A stretch of DNA of 40,785 bases from Nocardia seriolae NBRC 15557 (lineage in GTDB: Bacteria; Actinomycetota; Actinomycetes; Mycobacteriales; Mycobacteriaceae). The stretch's first letter is position 1. Each line of letters starts with the position of its first letter. This document shows, in pieces, positions 1-8,041 of the stretch. The position numbers and the translations under genes are program-made. Where the stretch lies: contig NZ_BJWY01000063.1 in assembly GCF_007990715.1 (NCBI RefSeq), positions 1 through 40,785 of the forward strand, in the 5' to 3' direction. Below the pieces are notes generated by a model. That model had not been told where the DNA came from and made no database searches. It saw only the letters and a list, made by a program, of their open reading frames with translations.

Positions 1-9
1 AGTACTAGG
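1..9. repeat. Left copy of 9-bp inverted repeat at window ends
   Basis: The first nine bases AGTACTAGG are the exact reverse complement of the last nine bases (40777-40785). Each contains a ScaI hexamer AGTACT. The match could be chance, a cloning or assembly boundary, or a genuine short repeat; nothing else in the flanks is shared. Confidence 0.5.
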
Positions 10-43
10 TGGTGGAAACACGCCAATGACGGTTGGAGGTCGG

Positions 44-559
44 ATGTCGAGTCGCCTGGAATGGCTCGGTTCGCTGTCCCTGGAAGAGGCCGAGGCGCAG
101 CTGCTGACCTGCAATGCGTCCCGGTCCTGGGCCAGGAAGATGGTCGCGAACCGGCCCTATGCCGACGAATCGCATCTGACTTCCGCCGCGGTGACCGGGG
201 TCACCGAGCTGGCGTGGGCCGACATCGAGGAGGCGCTCTCGGCGCACCCGCGCATCGGTGAGCGCACCGCCGCCAAGCATCAGTCCGAGCAGGAGGCCCA
301 GTGGTCGGCCGAGGAGCAGTCCGGCGCAGCCGACGCCGACGCCCGGGCCAAGGCCGATCTGGCGGCCGGTAACGTGGCCTACGAAGAACAGTTCGGCCAT
401 GTCTTCCTGATCCGCGCCGCGGGTCGCAGCGCCGCCGAGATGCTGTCCGAGCTCCGGATCCGCCTCGGCAACTCGGTCCCCGACGAACAACTGGTCGTCC
501 GGCGTGAACTGGCCGACATCACCGGCCTGCGCGTCCGGAAACTCCTGGACTGTCAGTAA
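44..559 (+). CDS. uraD: OHCU decarboxylase
   Basis: 2-oxo-4-hydroxy-4-carboxy-5-ureidoimidazoline decarboxylase, the cytosolic enzyme that completes urate oxidation by yielding (S)-allantoin. The family hallmarks are visible: an N-terminal LEWLGSLSLEEA helix, the catalytic-histidine motif SAHPRIGE near residue 75, and the EEQFGHVFLIRAAGRS block near residue 125. Length (about 171 aa) fits stand-alone family members, with no HIU hydrolase domain attached. The start at ATG 44 is preceded by GGAGG at 35-39; an in-frame ATG at 26 would add six residues and cannot be excluded. It heads the visible purine cluster and is 11 bp from the deaminase. Uricase and HIU hydrolase are probably upstream, outside the window. 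Confidence 0.93.
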   Translation: MSSRLEWLGSLSLEEAEAQLLTCNASRSWARKMVANRPYADESHLTSAAVTGVTELAWADIEEALSAHPRIGERTAAKHQSEQEAQWSAEEQSGAADADARAKADLAAGNVAYEEQFGHVFLIRAAGRSAAEMLSELRIRLGNSVPDEQLVVRRELADITGLRVRKLLDCQ

Positions 560-570
560 GAGGATTTCAC

Positions 571-1923
571 GTGAGCAAGCTCGTAATCGAAAACGCTTAC
601 ATCGCACCGGTTGCCGGTGACGAGATCCCCAACGGTTATCTGATCGTCCGGGAGGACGGTCGGATCGAAGCTCTCGGCGCGGGACCGGCGCCGACGGTGG
701 TGGGTGCTGAACGCCTCTCCGGCACCGGCTGCCTGGTGACCCCGGGCCTGGTGAATACCCACCACCACCTCTACCAATGGGCCACCCAGGGGCTGTTCCA
801 GGACGCTACCCTGTTCGAGTGGCTGACCGGGCTGTATCGGCTGTGGGCCACCATGGACGCCGAGATCGCGCACGGCGCGGCCACCGCGGGTCTGGGTTGG
901 CTGGCGCTGACCGGGACCACCACCTCCACCGATCACCACTACATCTTCCCCAAGGGTCGCGGTGACGTGTTCGAGGCCGAGGTGCGCGCCGCGCGGGAGA
1001 TCGGCATCCGCTTCCACCCGTGCCGCGGTTCCATGGACCGCGGGCAGTCCGAAGGCGGCCTGCCGCCGGACGAGGTCGTGGAGAACCGCGATGAAATCCT
1101 CTCCAGCACCGAGGAAATCATCCGCGCCTACCACGACCCGTCGTTCGACTCCATGCTGCGCGTGGCCGTCGCCCCCTGCTCACCGTTCTCGGTGTCGGAG
1201 GGCCTGATGGTCGAATCCGCCGCGCTGGCCCGTCGATACGGTGTCCGCCTGCACACCCACCTCGCCGAGACCCTCGACGAGGAAGAGCACTGCATCGAGC
1301 AGATGGGTTGCACGCCTGTCGAATACATGGAGAAGCTGGGCTGGCTCGGCGACGACGTGTGGTTCGCGCACGCAGTTCACCTGCACGACAAGGACATTGC
1401 GGCCTTCGCCAGGACCGGGACCGGTTCGGCGCACTGCCCGACCTCCAATGCGCGTCTGGGCGCGGGCATCGCGCGGGTCACCGACCTGCTCGCCGCCGGC
1501 GCACCGGTCGGGCTGGGCGTCGATGGCGCGGCGTCGTCGGAATTGACCTCGATGGCCGGTGAGATGCGCCAGGCGCTGCTGTTCCAGCGCGCCGTGCACG
1601 GCCCCCGCGCCCTGACCGCGCGTCAGGCGCTCGAGGTCGCCACCCTGGGCGGTGCCCGGAACCTGGGCCGCCACAACGAGATCGGATCGCTCGAGGTCGG
1701 CAAGCTCGCCGATATCGCGGTCTGGCGGGTGGACGGCTTCCGCGCCGCGCTCGAGGACCCGGTCTGCGCGCTGGTGTTCGGCCCGCAGCCCCCGCTGGCG
1801 CGTCTGCTCGTCGGTGGCGACACCGTCGTGGACAACGACGAACTGAAGACCATGCCGCACGACGCGGTCGGCCAGGCCGGTGTCGACGCTCGCAAGCGCG
1901 TCATGCGACAGGAGACCCGATGA
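571..1923 (+). CDS. 8-oxoguanine deaminase-type amidohydrolase
   Basis: Metal-dependent amidohydrolase of about 450 aa. Seen in order: the beta-strand cap segment, the metal-binding HHHLYQ motif near residue 65, HTHLAET near residue 230, HAVHL near residue 268 and GVDGAASSE with the metal Asp near residue 315, then a C-terminal cap with LEVGKLADIAVW. This combination and the operon with uraD and a purine permease match the 8-oxoguanine deaminase/ATZ-TRZ-like family, which converts 8-oxoguanine to urate plus ammonia and would feed the urate pathway directly. Guanine deaminase or another aminopurine deaminase are alternatives. GTG start with GAGG at 560-563, directly behind the uraD stop at 559. 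Confidence 0.88.
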   Translation: MSKLVIENAYIAPVAGDEIPNGYLIVREDGRIEALGAGPAPTVVGAERLSGTGCLVTPGLVNTHHHLYQWATQGLFQDATLFEWLTGLYRLWATMDAEIAHGAATAGLGWLALTGTTTSTDHHYIFPKGRGDVFEAEVRAAREIGIRFHPCRGSMDRGQSEGGLPPDEVVENRDEILSSTEEIIRAYHDPSFDSMLRVAVAPCSPFSVSEGLMVESAALARRYGVRLHTHLAETLDEEEHCIEQMGCTPVEYMEKLGWLGDDVWFAHAVHLHDKDIAAFARTGTGSAHCPTSNARLGAGIARVTDLLAAGAPVGLGVDGAASSELTSMAGEMRQALLFQRAVHGPRALTARQALEVATLGGARNLGRHNEIGSLEVGKLADIAVWRVDGFRAALEDPVCALVFGPQPPLARLLVGGDTVVDNDELKTMPHDAVGQAGVDARKRVMRQETR

Positions 1924-1978
1924 AAACCAGGTAACCCCAAGCCTTCTCGTCAGACCCGCAGTTATCGGAGAACCACCC

Positions 1979-2068
1979 ATGCTCTCCTCGACTCCTGCGA
2001 TCGCCGCAGCGATTCGCGATGCCTGCCGCAAGCGGGGCGGCAACGAGAACCCAACCAGGTTCCCGTGA
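1979..2068 (+). CDS. Possible 29-aa ORF or gene remnant
   Basis: The 295-bp gap 1924-2218 between the deaminase and the permease contains an ATG at 1979 with GGAG at 1966-1969 and a 29-codon frame starting MLSSTPAIAAAIRDA. No family is recognised. The motif AACCAGGT occurs just after the deaminase stop and again at the end of this frame, so the short frame may be what a repeat-mediated deletion left of a larger gene. The rest of the gap (2069-2205) shows no clear riboswitch consensus. Confidence 0.3.
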   Translation: MLSSTPAIAAAIRDACRKRGGNENPTRFP

Positions 2069-2218
2069 GTCCGGACAACGTCATCCGGAACAGTTGATTA
2101 ACAGGGGCAAGTCCGCATCCGGCGGTAAAGACCCCACAACAAGCATCACCGAATCCGCGGCTCGGGAAATCCCCCAGCAACCGTGCCGCTGGTCGGCTAC
2201 GCCCATAGGAGGGCAGCC

Positions 2219-3655
2219 ATGACCCAGACTCAATCACCGATCACGACCGCGGAGACGCGGGGGTCGGCGCTCGAGAAGTTCTTCCGCCTCAGCGAGCGCA
2301 AGACCACCATATCCCGCGAAATTCGTGGCGGCATCACGACATTCGTCGCTATGGCGTATGTCATATTGCTGGTCCCGCTCATTCTCGGCGGCGTCGCCGA
2401 CGCGCACGGGGACAAGCTCAGCATCGCGCAGCTCACCACCGCGACCGCCTTCTCGGCCGGTCTGACCACCGTCCTCATGGGCCTGGTCGGCAATGTGCCC
2501 CTCGCATTGGCCGCCGGTCTGGGACTGGTACCCGTGGTCGCCTACCAGGCGGCGCCGCACATGACCTGGCCGCAGGCCCTGGGTCTGGTGGTGCTGATGG
2601 GCGTGGTGATCGTCATCCTGGCCGCCACCGGTCTGCGGACCATGATCATCAATGCCATTCCGATGGCCATGAAGAACGCCATCGGCGTCGGCATCGGCAT
2701 GTTCATCGCCATGATCGGCCTGGTCGCCTCCGGTGTGGTCGGGCACGGCGCGGCCGGCGGCCCACCGGTGACCCTGGGCGTGGACGGGCACCTCGAGGGT
2801 TGGCCCACCGTGATTTTCGCGGTCGGCCTGCTGCTCATGCTGGCGCTGTTCATCCGCAAGGTGCCGGGCGCGATCCTGATCAGCATCGCCATCTCCACCG
2901 TGCTGGCGATCATCGTGAACGCCATGGCCAAGATCGATCCCAAGGCGTGGGGCACCGTCGTGCCCGAGAAGCCCAAGTCGCTGTTCGCTTCCCCGGACTT
3001 CGGTCTGGTCGGCCACATCGACCTGTTCGGCGGCTTCGCCACCGCCGGCGCCATGACCGCCACCGTGGTGCTGTTCACCCTGGTGCTGACCGGCTTCTTC
3101 GACGCCATGGGAACCGTTTTCGGCGTCTGTGACGAGGCGGGCCTGGTCGACGACAAGGGCCAGGTGCCCGGCATGGGCAAGATCCTGACCACCGACGGTG
3201 TCGCCCAGATCATCGGCGGCGTGACCGGCGGCGCGGGTTCCACGGTGTACGTCGAGTCCGCGACGGGTGTCGGTGAGGGCGCCCGTACCGGTCTGGCCAG
3301 CGTGATCACCGGCGGATTGTTCTGCGCGGCGGTGTTCTTCACCCCGATCGCGGCCGTGGTGCCGATCCAGGCCGCCGACCCCGCCCTGGTGCTGGTCGGC
3401 GCGCTCATGATGACCCAGGCCCGCAAGATCGACTGGAACGACCTCGAGGTCGCGGTGCCCGCCTTCATCACCATCGTGCTGATGCCGTTCACCTACTCGA
3501 TCACCAACGGTGTCGGCGCGGGTCTGATCGCCTACACCGTGATCAAGCTGGCCCGCGGCAAGTTCCGCGAGATCCACTGGCTGGTGGCCATGGTGAGCGT
3601 GGTGTTCGTCGCCTACTTCGGCATCAACGGCATCGAAATGGCCCTGGGGAACTAG
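2219..3655 (+). CDS. AzgA-like NCS2 purine permease
   Basis: Polytopic inner-membrane permease of 478 aa in the nucleobase:cation symporter-2 group, AzgA/GhxP type, which takes up adenine, guanine or hypoxanthine with protons. Visible family features are the N-terminal FFRLSERKTTISREIRGGITTFVAMAYVI block, repeated glycine-rich hydrophobic helices, the TGFFDAMGTVFGVCDEAGL segment in mid-protein and GGAGSTVYVESATGVGEGARTGL, the substrate-site region of AzgA proteins. About 12-14 membrane segments are expected. The start at ATG 2219 follows an excellent AGGAGGG at 2207-2213; an upstream in-frame ATG at 2183 lacks a good site. It is followed 4 bp later by the XdhC-like gene. Substrate is inferred from the operon. 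Confidence 0.92.
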   Translation: MTQTQSPITTAETRGSALEKFFRLSERKTTISREIRGGITTFVAMAYVILLVPLILGGVADAHGDKLSIAQLTTATAFSAGLTTVLMGLVGNVPLALAAGLGLVPVVAYQAAPHMTWPQALGLVVLMGVVIVILAATGLRTMIINAIPMAMKNAIGVGIGMFIAMIGLVASGVVGHGAAGGPPVTLGVDGHLEGWPTVIFAVGLLLMLALFIRKVPGAILISIAISTVLAIIVNAMAKIDPKAWGTVVPEKPKSLFASPDFGLVGHIDLFGGFATAGAMTATVVLFTLVLTGFFDAMGTVFGVCDEAGLVDDKGQVPGMGKILTTDGVAQIIGGVTGGAGSTVYVESATGVGEGARTGLASVITGGLFCAAVFFTPIAAVVPIQAADPALVLVGALMMTQARKIDWNDLEVAVPAFITIVLMPFTYSITNGVGAGLIAYTVIKLARGKFREIHWLVAMVSVVFVAYFGINGIEMALGN

Positions 3656-3659
3656 GACC

Positions 3660-4271
3660 ATGCGCGACATCGCGGCACAGCTGCTCGAATGGCACGGGGC
3701 GGGAACGGATTACGCCCTCGCCTCCGTCATCGAAGTCTCCGGCTCGGCGCCCCGTCCGATCGGCTCGGCCCTGGCCGTGTCCGCCGACGGCACCTTCATC
3801 GGAACCGTTTCCGGTGTCACGGTGGACGGTGCCGTGCGAGAGTTGTGCCGCGAGTCGCTGCGCACGGGACGCGCCGTGCGGGAAACCTTCGGTCACAGCG
3901 ATTCCGACGCCTTCACGGCCGAATCGGACTGTGGCGGAACGATTCAGGTGTTCGTCCAGTCGGTGACCGGGCTCGATCGCGATGCGGTGGACCTGGTCCT
4001 GCGAGCTGAGGGGGAGGCCGTGGCTCTGGTCCGCGACCTCGACAGCGGCGCCGCCATGGCGCTGGGCGCCTGGTGGACCGCCGGGGCCGAACTCGACGAG
4101 AACGTGGTGGCGCAAGCCCAGACCATGCTCGCGGACGCCGTGACCGGGGTGCGAACCATCGGTTGCGGCGACGCGCAGGTCACCGTGTTCGTGGAATCCC
4201 ATGTGCGCACTCGCGACTCCAAACTCGATGCGCTGCTCGACGCGGTGTATCGCCTGCCGGTGGGGTTGTGA
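3660..4271 (+). CDS. Short XdhC/CoxI-like protein
   Basis: 203 aa. The start MRDIAAQLLEWHGAGTDYAL and the GSAPRPIGSALAVSADG block match the CoxI/XdhC N-terminal domain that handles or sulfurates molybdenum cofactor for xanthine dehydrogenase-type enzymes. Two oddities are visible. The usual SGGCVEG loop reads SGVTVDG, so the conserved cysteine is absent. The usual C-terminal Rossmann domain of full XdhC (over 300 aa) is missing, the protein ending after about 200 residues. No xanthine dehydrogenase gene is in the window, although one could lie upstream. It may be a stand-alone CoxI-like variant, or a diverged copy with another role in purine catabolism. Starts 4 bp after the permease. Confidence 0.78.
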   Translation: MRDIAAQLLEWHGAGTDYALASVIEVSGSAPRPIGSALAVSADGTFIGTVSGVTVDGAVRELCRESLRTGRAVRETFGHSDSDAFTAESDCGGTIQVFVQSVTGLDRDAVDLVLRAEGEAVALVRDLDSGAAMALGAWWTAGAELDENVVAQAQTMLADAVTGVRTIGCGDAQVTVFVESHVRTRDSKLDALLDAVYRLPVGL

Positions 4272-4289
4272 GCGCGCGGGAATCCGTGC

Positions 4290-4337
4290 GGTCCGCCGCG
4301 CGGCATCCGGGTGGCCACCCGGGGCGCGCGGCGGACC
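4290..4337 (+). terminator. Long nested hairpin inside the purine cluster
   Basis: Arms 4290-4302 and 4325-4337 form a perfect 13-bp GC stem, and the enclosed sequence contains a 16-bp perfect palindrome at 4307-4322 (half-site CCGGGTGG). There is no T-run. It lies 19 bp after the XdhC-like stop, so it should terminate or attenuate transcription before the downstream hyi-glx block. Confidence 0.65.
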
Positions 4338-4385
4338 GATCCGCTTCATGAGTTTCATTCATCGACCGAAAAAGGAACGAGTGCA

Positions 4386-4769
4386 ATGCCTTTGATCTTC
4401 CTGAACGGGGGTGCCATGCGCGGCGGACCCCTGAATTACCTCCTCGAGGGCGCGTCCTTCGCCGGGGAGGCCAAGACCGCGGCGCAGTACCGGTTCTATT
4501 CGGTCGACGACCGTTTCCCCGGCCTGCACCCGGTGGCCTACAGCGGCGTGCCCATCTCCGGCGAGCTGTTCGACGTGCCCATGGACGTGCTGCGCGACCG
4601 GCTGCTCCCGGCCAAGTCGCCGAAGCTGGAACTGGGTGTGATTGCCTTGGAGGACAACCGCTCGGTGTTGTCCATGGTGTTGCGCCGTCCCGTCCTGTCC
4701 GACCCGGAGCTCGTCGACATCACCGATTTCGGCAGCTGGCAGAGCTATCGGGAGGAAATCGCACGATGA
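4386..4769 (+). CDS. Allophanate hydrolase C-terminal-like (GGCT-fold) protein
   Basis: 127 aa beginning MPLIFLNGGAMRGGPLNYLL. It resembles the C-terminal domain of AtzF-type allophanate hydrolases, a gamma-glutamylcyclotransferase-like fold, carried here as a separate protein: GGAMRGGPLN at the N-terminus, YRFYSVDDRFPGLHPV, GVPISGELFDVPMDVL and LELGVIALED. In ureide-degradation operons such proteins are annotated as allophanate hydrolase or GGCT-like; the catalytic amidase half is absent, so the reaction is uncertain. ATG 4386 has AAAGGA at 4371-4376. Its stop overlaps the next start (ATGA at 4766-4769), so it is translationally coupled to hyi. Confidence 0.75.
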   Translation: MPLIFLNGGAMRGGPLNYLLEGASFAGEAKTAAQYRFYSVDDRFPGLHPVAYSGVPISGELFDVPMDVLRDRLLPAKSPKLELGVIALEDNRSVLSMVLRRPVLSDPELVDITDFGSWQSYREEIAR

Positions 4770-5563
4770 GGTACACCGCCGAGGGAGCGCTTCGGAAGTT
4801 CGACGTGCACTGCTCGATCCTGCTCACCGACCTACCGCTGCTGGAACGTCCGGCGGCGGCGAAGGCGGCGGGGTTCGAGGCGGTCGAATTCTGGTGGCCC
4901 TTCGGCGAGAACCCGGTGCCCGGGGACAAGGTGGTCGACGCGTTCGTCTCGGCGGTCTCCGATGCCGGGGTGCAGCTCATCGGGTTGAATTTCATCGATC
5001 TGGTGCCCGCCGGGCGCGGGCTGGTGTCGGTTCCCGGGCGGGAGACCGAGTTCCGGGACAATATCGACGTCACCGTCGGAATCGCCGAGCGGCTGGGATG
5101 CCGCTCGTTGAATGCGTTGTACGGCAATCGGATTCCCGGCGTGGATCCGGTGCGGCAGGACGAGCTGGCGCTGGAGAACCTGCGGCTGGCCGCCGACGCC
5201 GCCGCGCGCATCGACGCGCAGGTCGTGCTCGAGGCGCTCAATTCCATTGAATCGCCGGACTATCCGATCGTGTCGGCCGCCTGCGCGGCGGCGATCATCG
5301 ACGAGGTCGGCGCACCCAATCTCCGATTCCTCTGCGACCTCTACCATCTCGCCCGCATGGGTGTGGACCTGTACCGGGCCATCGAGAACTTTGCACCTTA
5401 CATCGGCCATGTGCAGATCGCCGATGCGCCCGAGCGCAGCCGTCCCGGTACCGGCACGCTCGATTTCGAAAGCCTGTTCGCCGCACTCGACGCCGTCGGT
5501 TACGACGGCTGGATCGGCCTGGAATACAAGGACCCCGAACACGATTGGAGTTGGATCGCGTGA
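4766..5563 (+). CDS. hyi: Hydroxypyruvate isomerase family TIM-barrel protein
   Basis: 265 aa, a xylose-isomerase-like TIM barrel interconverting hydroxypyruvate and tartronate semialdehyde in the glyoxylate branch of allantoin breakdown. Visible signs are FDVHCSILLTDLPLLERPAAA at the start, AAGFEAVEFWWPF, the LNALYGN strand, the metal-binding VVLEALNS and LCDLYHLARMG strands, HVQIADAPERSRPGTG and IGLEYKDP at the end. These match Hyi of the gcl-hyi-glxR clusters. It is coupled at both ends: ATGA with the upstream gene and GTGA with glxR. Glyoxylate carboligase (gcl) is not in the window. Confidence 0.88.
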   Translation: MRYTAEGALRKFDVHCSILLTDLPLLERPAAAKAAGFEAVEFWWPFGENPVPGDKVVDAFVSAVSDAGVQLIGLNFIDLVPAGRGLVSVPGRETEFRDNIDVTVGIAERLGCRSLNALYGNRIPGVDPVRQDELALENLRLAADAAARIDAQVVLEALNSIESPDYPIVSAACAAAIIDEVGAPNLRFLCDLYHLARMGVDLYRAIENFAPYIGHVQIADAPERSRPGTGTLDFESLFAALDAVGYDGWIGLEYKDPEHDWSWIA

Positions 5564-6281
5564 GCACCATCGGATTCATCGGCCTCGGCATCATGGGCGG
5601 CCCGATGGCCGGGCACCTGGTGGCCGCCGGGCACGAGGTCACCGGCTACAACCGGTCACCCGGCGCGCTGGAGAAGCTGAAGGCTGCCGGTGGATCCGCC
5701 GCCGGGAGCGTGGCCGAGGCCGTCGCCGGGCGCGACATCGTGATCACCATGCTGCCGCAGGACGAGCAGGTAGAGGCGGTGTTCACCGAGATCCTCGAGC
5801 ACGCGAAACCCGGTGCGCTCTATATCGATTTCTCCAGCATCACCCCGAAGACGGCCGAATGGACCGCCGCGGAGGGCGCGAAGCGGGGCCTGCGGGTCCT
5901 GGACGCGCCGGTCAGCGTCGGCGAGCCGGGGGCTGTGAACGCCACGCTGTCGATCATGGTGGGTGGTTCCGAGGCCGACTTCGAGGCGGCGAAGCCGGTT
6001 TTCGCCGCCGTCGGAAAAACCTACGAACTGGTCGGCCCGAATGGTGCGGGCCAGGTCGTGAAGGCCGCCAACCAGCTGGTCGTCGGCGGCACCTACGCTT
6101 CCTCGCCGAGGCGATCGTGCTCATGGAGAGCCTGGGCGCGGACGCCGCCAAGGGCCTGGATGTCCTCGCCGGTGGCCTCGCGGGCAGCAAGATCCTCGAC
6201 TTGAAGCGGAAAACCATACTGGCCCGCGACTTCCGCCCCGGCTTCCGCATCGACCTGCACCACAAGGACATGGGCATCGTG
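5560..6281 (+). pseudogene. glxR: Tartronate semialdehyde reductase, frameshifted and C-terminally deleted
   Basis: GTG 5560 overlaps the hyi stop. The first 180 codons encode the beta-hydroxyacid dehydrogenase N-half: GLGIMGGPMAGHL nucleotide loop, DAPVSVGEPGA (usually SGG where SVG is seen) and the catalytic lysine block GQVVKAANQLVVGG. At about 6098 one base is missing: after TYA the family sequence FLAEAIVLMESLGADAAKGL continues in the -1 frame. It then runs to LHHKDMGIV at about 6281 and joins glycerate kinase sequence (APDKFRG) without a stop. The last roughly 50 residues expected of a 290-aa GlxR are absent. A deletion at the shared MGIV/MxIV sequence explains this. A sequencing error could explain the single-base loss but not the missing C-terminus. 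Confidence 0.85.
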
Positions 6282-7450
6282 GCCCCGGACAAGTTCCGGG
6301 GGGCGCTGAGCGCGCCCGAGGTCGCCGCGCATCTGGCGGCCGGATTGCGGGCGGCGCGGCCGGATGTGCCGGTGGTGACGGTGCCCGTCGCCGATGGCGG
6401 GGAGGGGACGGTGGCCGCGCTGGTCGCGTCCGGGTACTCCGGGTTGCAGACCAATGTGACCGGGCCGGTGGGGAATCCGGTGGTCGCCTCGTTCGCCATG
6501 CGGGGTGGGACGGCCGTGGTCGAGCTGGCCGAGGCTTCCGGGCTGAAGCGGTTGCCCGGGCGGGCGACACCCGCGACGGCGATGACCGCGACCAGCGCGG
6601 GGACCGGTGCGCTGATCCGCACGGCGGTCATGCGGGGGCGCGGCGGGTGGTGCTCGGGTTGGGCGGCAGCGCGTGTACCGATGGGGGAGCGGGGATACTC
6701 AGCGCACTCGGTGCCGAAATGCTGGATGGCTACGGTCGTTCGCTGCCTCCGGGCGGGGCGGCACTGCGGCGGCTGGCGCGCATCGATATCCGGGAACTGC
6801 TTCGGGTGCCGGTGGTGGTGGCCTCCGATGTCGACAATCCATTGCTCGGACAGCGCGGTGCCGCACAGATTTTCGGGCCGCAAATGGGGGCCGGGCCGCG
6901 CGAGATCGAGGCACTCGAGGCCGGACTGGCCCGATTCTCCGAGATCGCCCGGCGCGATCTCGGCATCGATGCGGCCGACCAGCGCGGTGCGGGCGCGGCC
7001 GGTGGCGTGGGCTTCGCGGCCCTGGCCTTCCTGGGCGCGACCCTGCGGCCCGGGATCGAAATCATCCTGGAGCAACTGGATTTCGCGCAGGCGCTGAGCG
7101 GCGCACGCCTGGTCATCACCGGCGAAGGCTCGCTCGACGAACAGACCCTCAACGGTAAGACCCCGATCGGCGTCGCCCGTGAAGCATGGCGGGCCGAGGT
7201 ACCCGTGATCGCGGTCTCCGGCCGCCGCGGCATCGACCGGGACATGCTGCGCCGCTTCGGCATCGACGACGCCTACGCTCTCACCGACCTCGAACCCGAC
7301 CCGAGCGTCTGCATGGCCCAGGCCGGACCCTTGCTCGAGCGGCTGGCGCACGGCATAGCCGCGGACCATCTGGAACGCTCGATCCGGCCGGACCCTCCGC
7401 ATCGCTTCGTGGCGCCGGATGCCGCCACCCTGACCACCCGCTGGGGCTGA
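6270..7450 (+). pseudogene. glxK: Glycerate 2-kinase with one-base frameshift
   Basis: Glycerate kinase (GarK/GlxK type), which phosphorylates glycerate to 2-phosphoglycerate. An ATG at 6270 gives MGIVAPDKFRGALSAPEV, close to the normal N-terminus even though it sits inside the glxR reading frame. VPVADGGEGTVAAL and SAGTGALIR follow. In the five-G run at 6634-6638 the frame breaks; the family sequence RRVVLGLGGSACTDGGAG continues in the -1 frame and runs intact to 7450 (DVDNPLLG, GAGAAGGVGFAAL, ITGEGSLDEQT). A sixth G would restore a full-length kinase. A homopolymer sequencing error is therefore a serious alternative to true inactivation. Confidence 0.85.
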
Positions 7451-7470
7451 CCACCCCACTTCCCGAAGAC

Positions 7471-7505
7471 GGGGGCCGCTGACCGATGAGGGGTCGGCGG
7501 CCCCC
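7471..7505. terminator. Hairpin between convergent genes
   Basis: Arms 7471-7484 (GGGGGCCGCTGACC) and 7492-7505 pair over 14 bp with one G-T wobble and a 7-nt loop. It sits between the glxK end and the convergent gene ending at 7511, so it can serve both strands. Confidence 0.75.
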
Positions 7506-7510
7506 GCGCT

Positions 7511-7849
7511 TCACCGCGTCAGCGCGGTTCCGGTCGTCGTCGACGAGGTTCCGGTCGCGCTCATCGGGGTTCCGGTCGCTACGGCGTAAATCGCTCGCTC
7601 CCACGGCTGCGCGTCGGTTGCGGTGAGGATCTCGTCCAGCAGCGGTGCGCGCGCCAGGCTGCCCGCGCCGTAGTCGCCGGATGCCCGCGCGCTGGCGATC
7701 ACGGCGTAGATGACAGCGGCGTACACCTCGGACCGGGGGGACAGGACCACTCCGTGCGCGGCCTCGAAGCGGCGCAGCCGGTCCTCGACCACATCGATCA
7801 CATCACGCAGGGCTCGGATCTCGACAATCGGTAGGTCGTCCACCTTCAC
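7511..7849 (-). CDS. Unknown protein, downstream copy of duplicated cassette
   Basis: 112 aa from a GTG at 7849 whose GTGA overlaps the stop of the 31-aa frame upstream. It is a clear paralogue of the product at 8042-8335: both share RDVI(D/E)(V/T)VE(D/N)RLR, then SEVYA or AEVYA, ASARASGDYGAGSL or similar, RAP(L/I)LD and W(E)xA(I/V)YA. No domain family is recognised. This copy ends in a Thr/Ser/Gly-rich tail (TGTSSTTTGTA). Mostly helical, no signal peptide. A longer start at ATG 7867 is possible but lacks a ribosome site. Confidence 0.65.
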   Translation of the reverse strand: MKVDDLPIVEIRALRDVIDVVEDRLRRFEAAHGVVLSPRSEVYAAVIYAVIASARASGDYGAGSLARAPLLDEILTATDAQPWERAIYAVATGTPMSATGTSSTTTGTALTR

Positions 7850-7941
7850 CAGCCCCCGCCCCGGCATAGGTTCGTATCGAAACGGAATGTCCCGGCAGGC
7901 AACTCGATCGCGCTATGGCTGGACACTTGAAGGTCGAACAT
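7846..7941 (-). CDS. 31-aa frame, degenerate partner of the 59-aa gene
   Basis: ATG 7941 is preceded by GGGAGG within a 30-bp leader that is 27/30 identical to the leader of the gene starting at 8516. The product begins MFDLQVSSHSAIELPAG, echoing MFGLPATGHSALAVM of the paralogous cassette, then stops after 31 residues with a GTGA overlap into the next gene. It is probably either a shortened copy or a leader peptide that couples translation of the downstream gene. Confidence 0.5.
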   Translation of the reverse strand: MFDLQVSSHSAIELPAGTFRFDTNLCRGGGW

Positions 7942-7964
7942 CGTTGAAGCCTCCCGTGATTCGG
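7935..7964 (-). repeat. Duplicated 30-bp translation leader
   Basis: Positions 7935-7964 and 8510-8539 match at 27 of 30 bases and contain the CCTCCC complement of the ribosome site plus the first codons of each cassette. It marks the boundary of the duplicated two-gene unit. Confidence 0.75.
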
Positions 7965-8041
7965 CATCGCGAACCATCAGCACACCATCAGCGACCGGCT
8001 CGGCACAGCGATTCGGCGAATTCGGGCCGATCCAGCCAAGG

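Noticed and set aside
2069..2205. Purine or cobalamin riboswitch before the permease
   Set aside because: GC-rich leader with some pairing but no recognisable riboswitch consensus.
2234..3670. 478-codon open frame antisense to the permease
   Set aside because: His/Gln/Asp/Gly-rich translation with no domain; a shadow of the high-GC permease gene.
6090..6110. Programmed frameshift in glxR
   Set aside because: No slippery heptamer or downstream structure is evident, and the gene also lacks its C-terminus.
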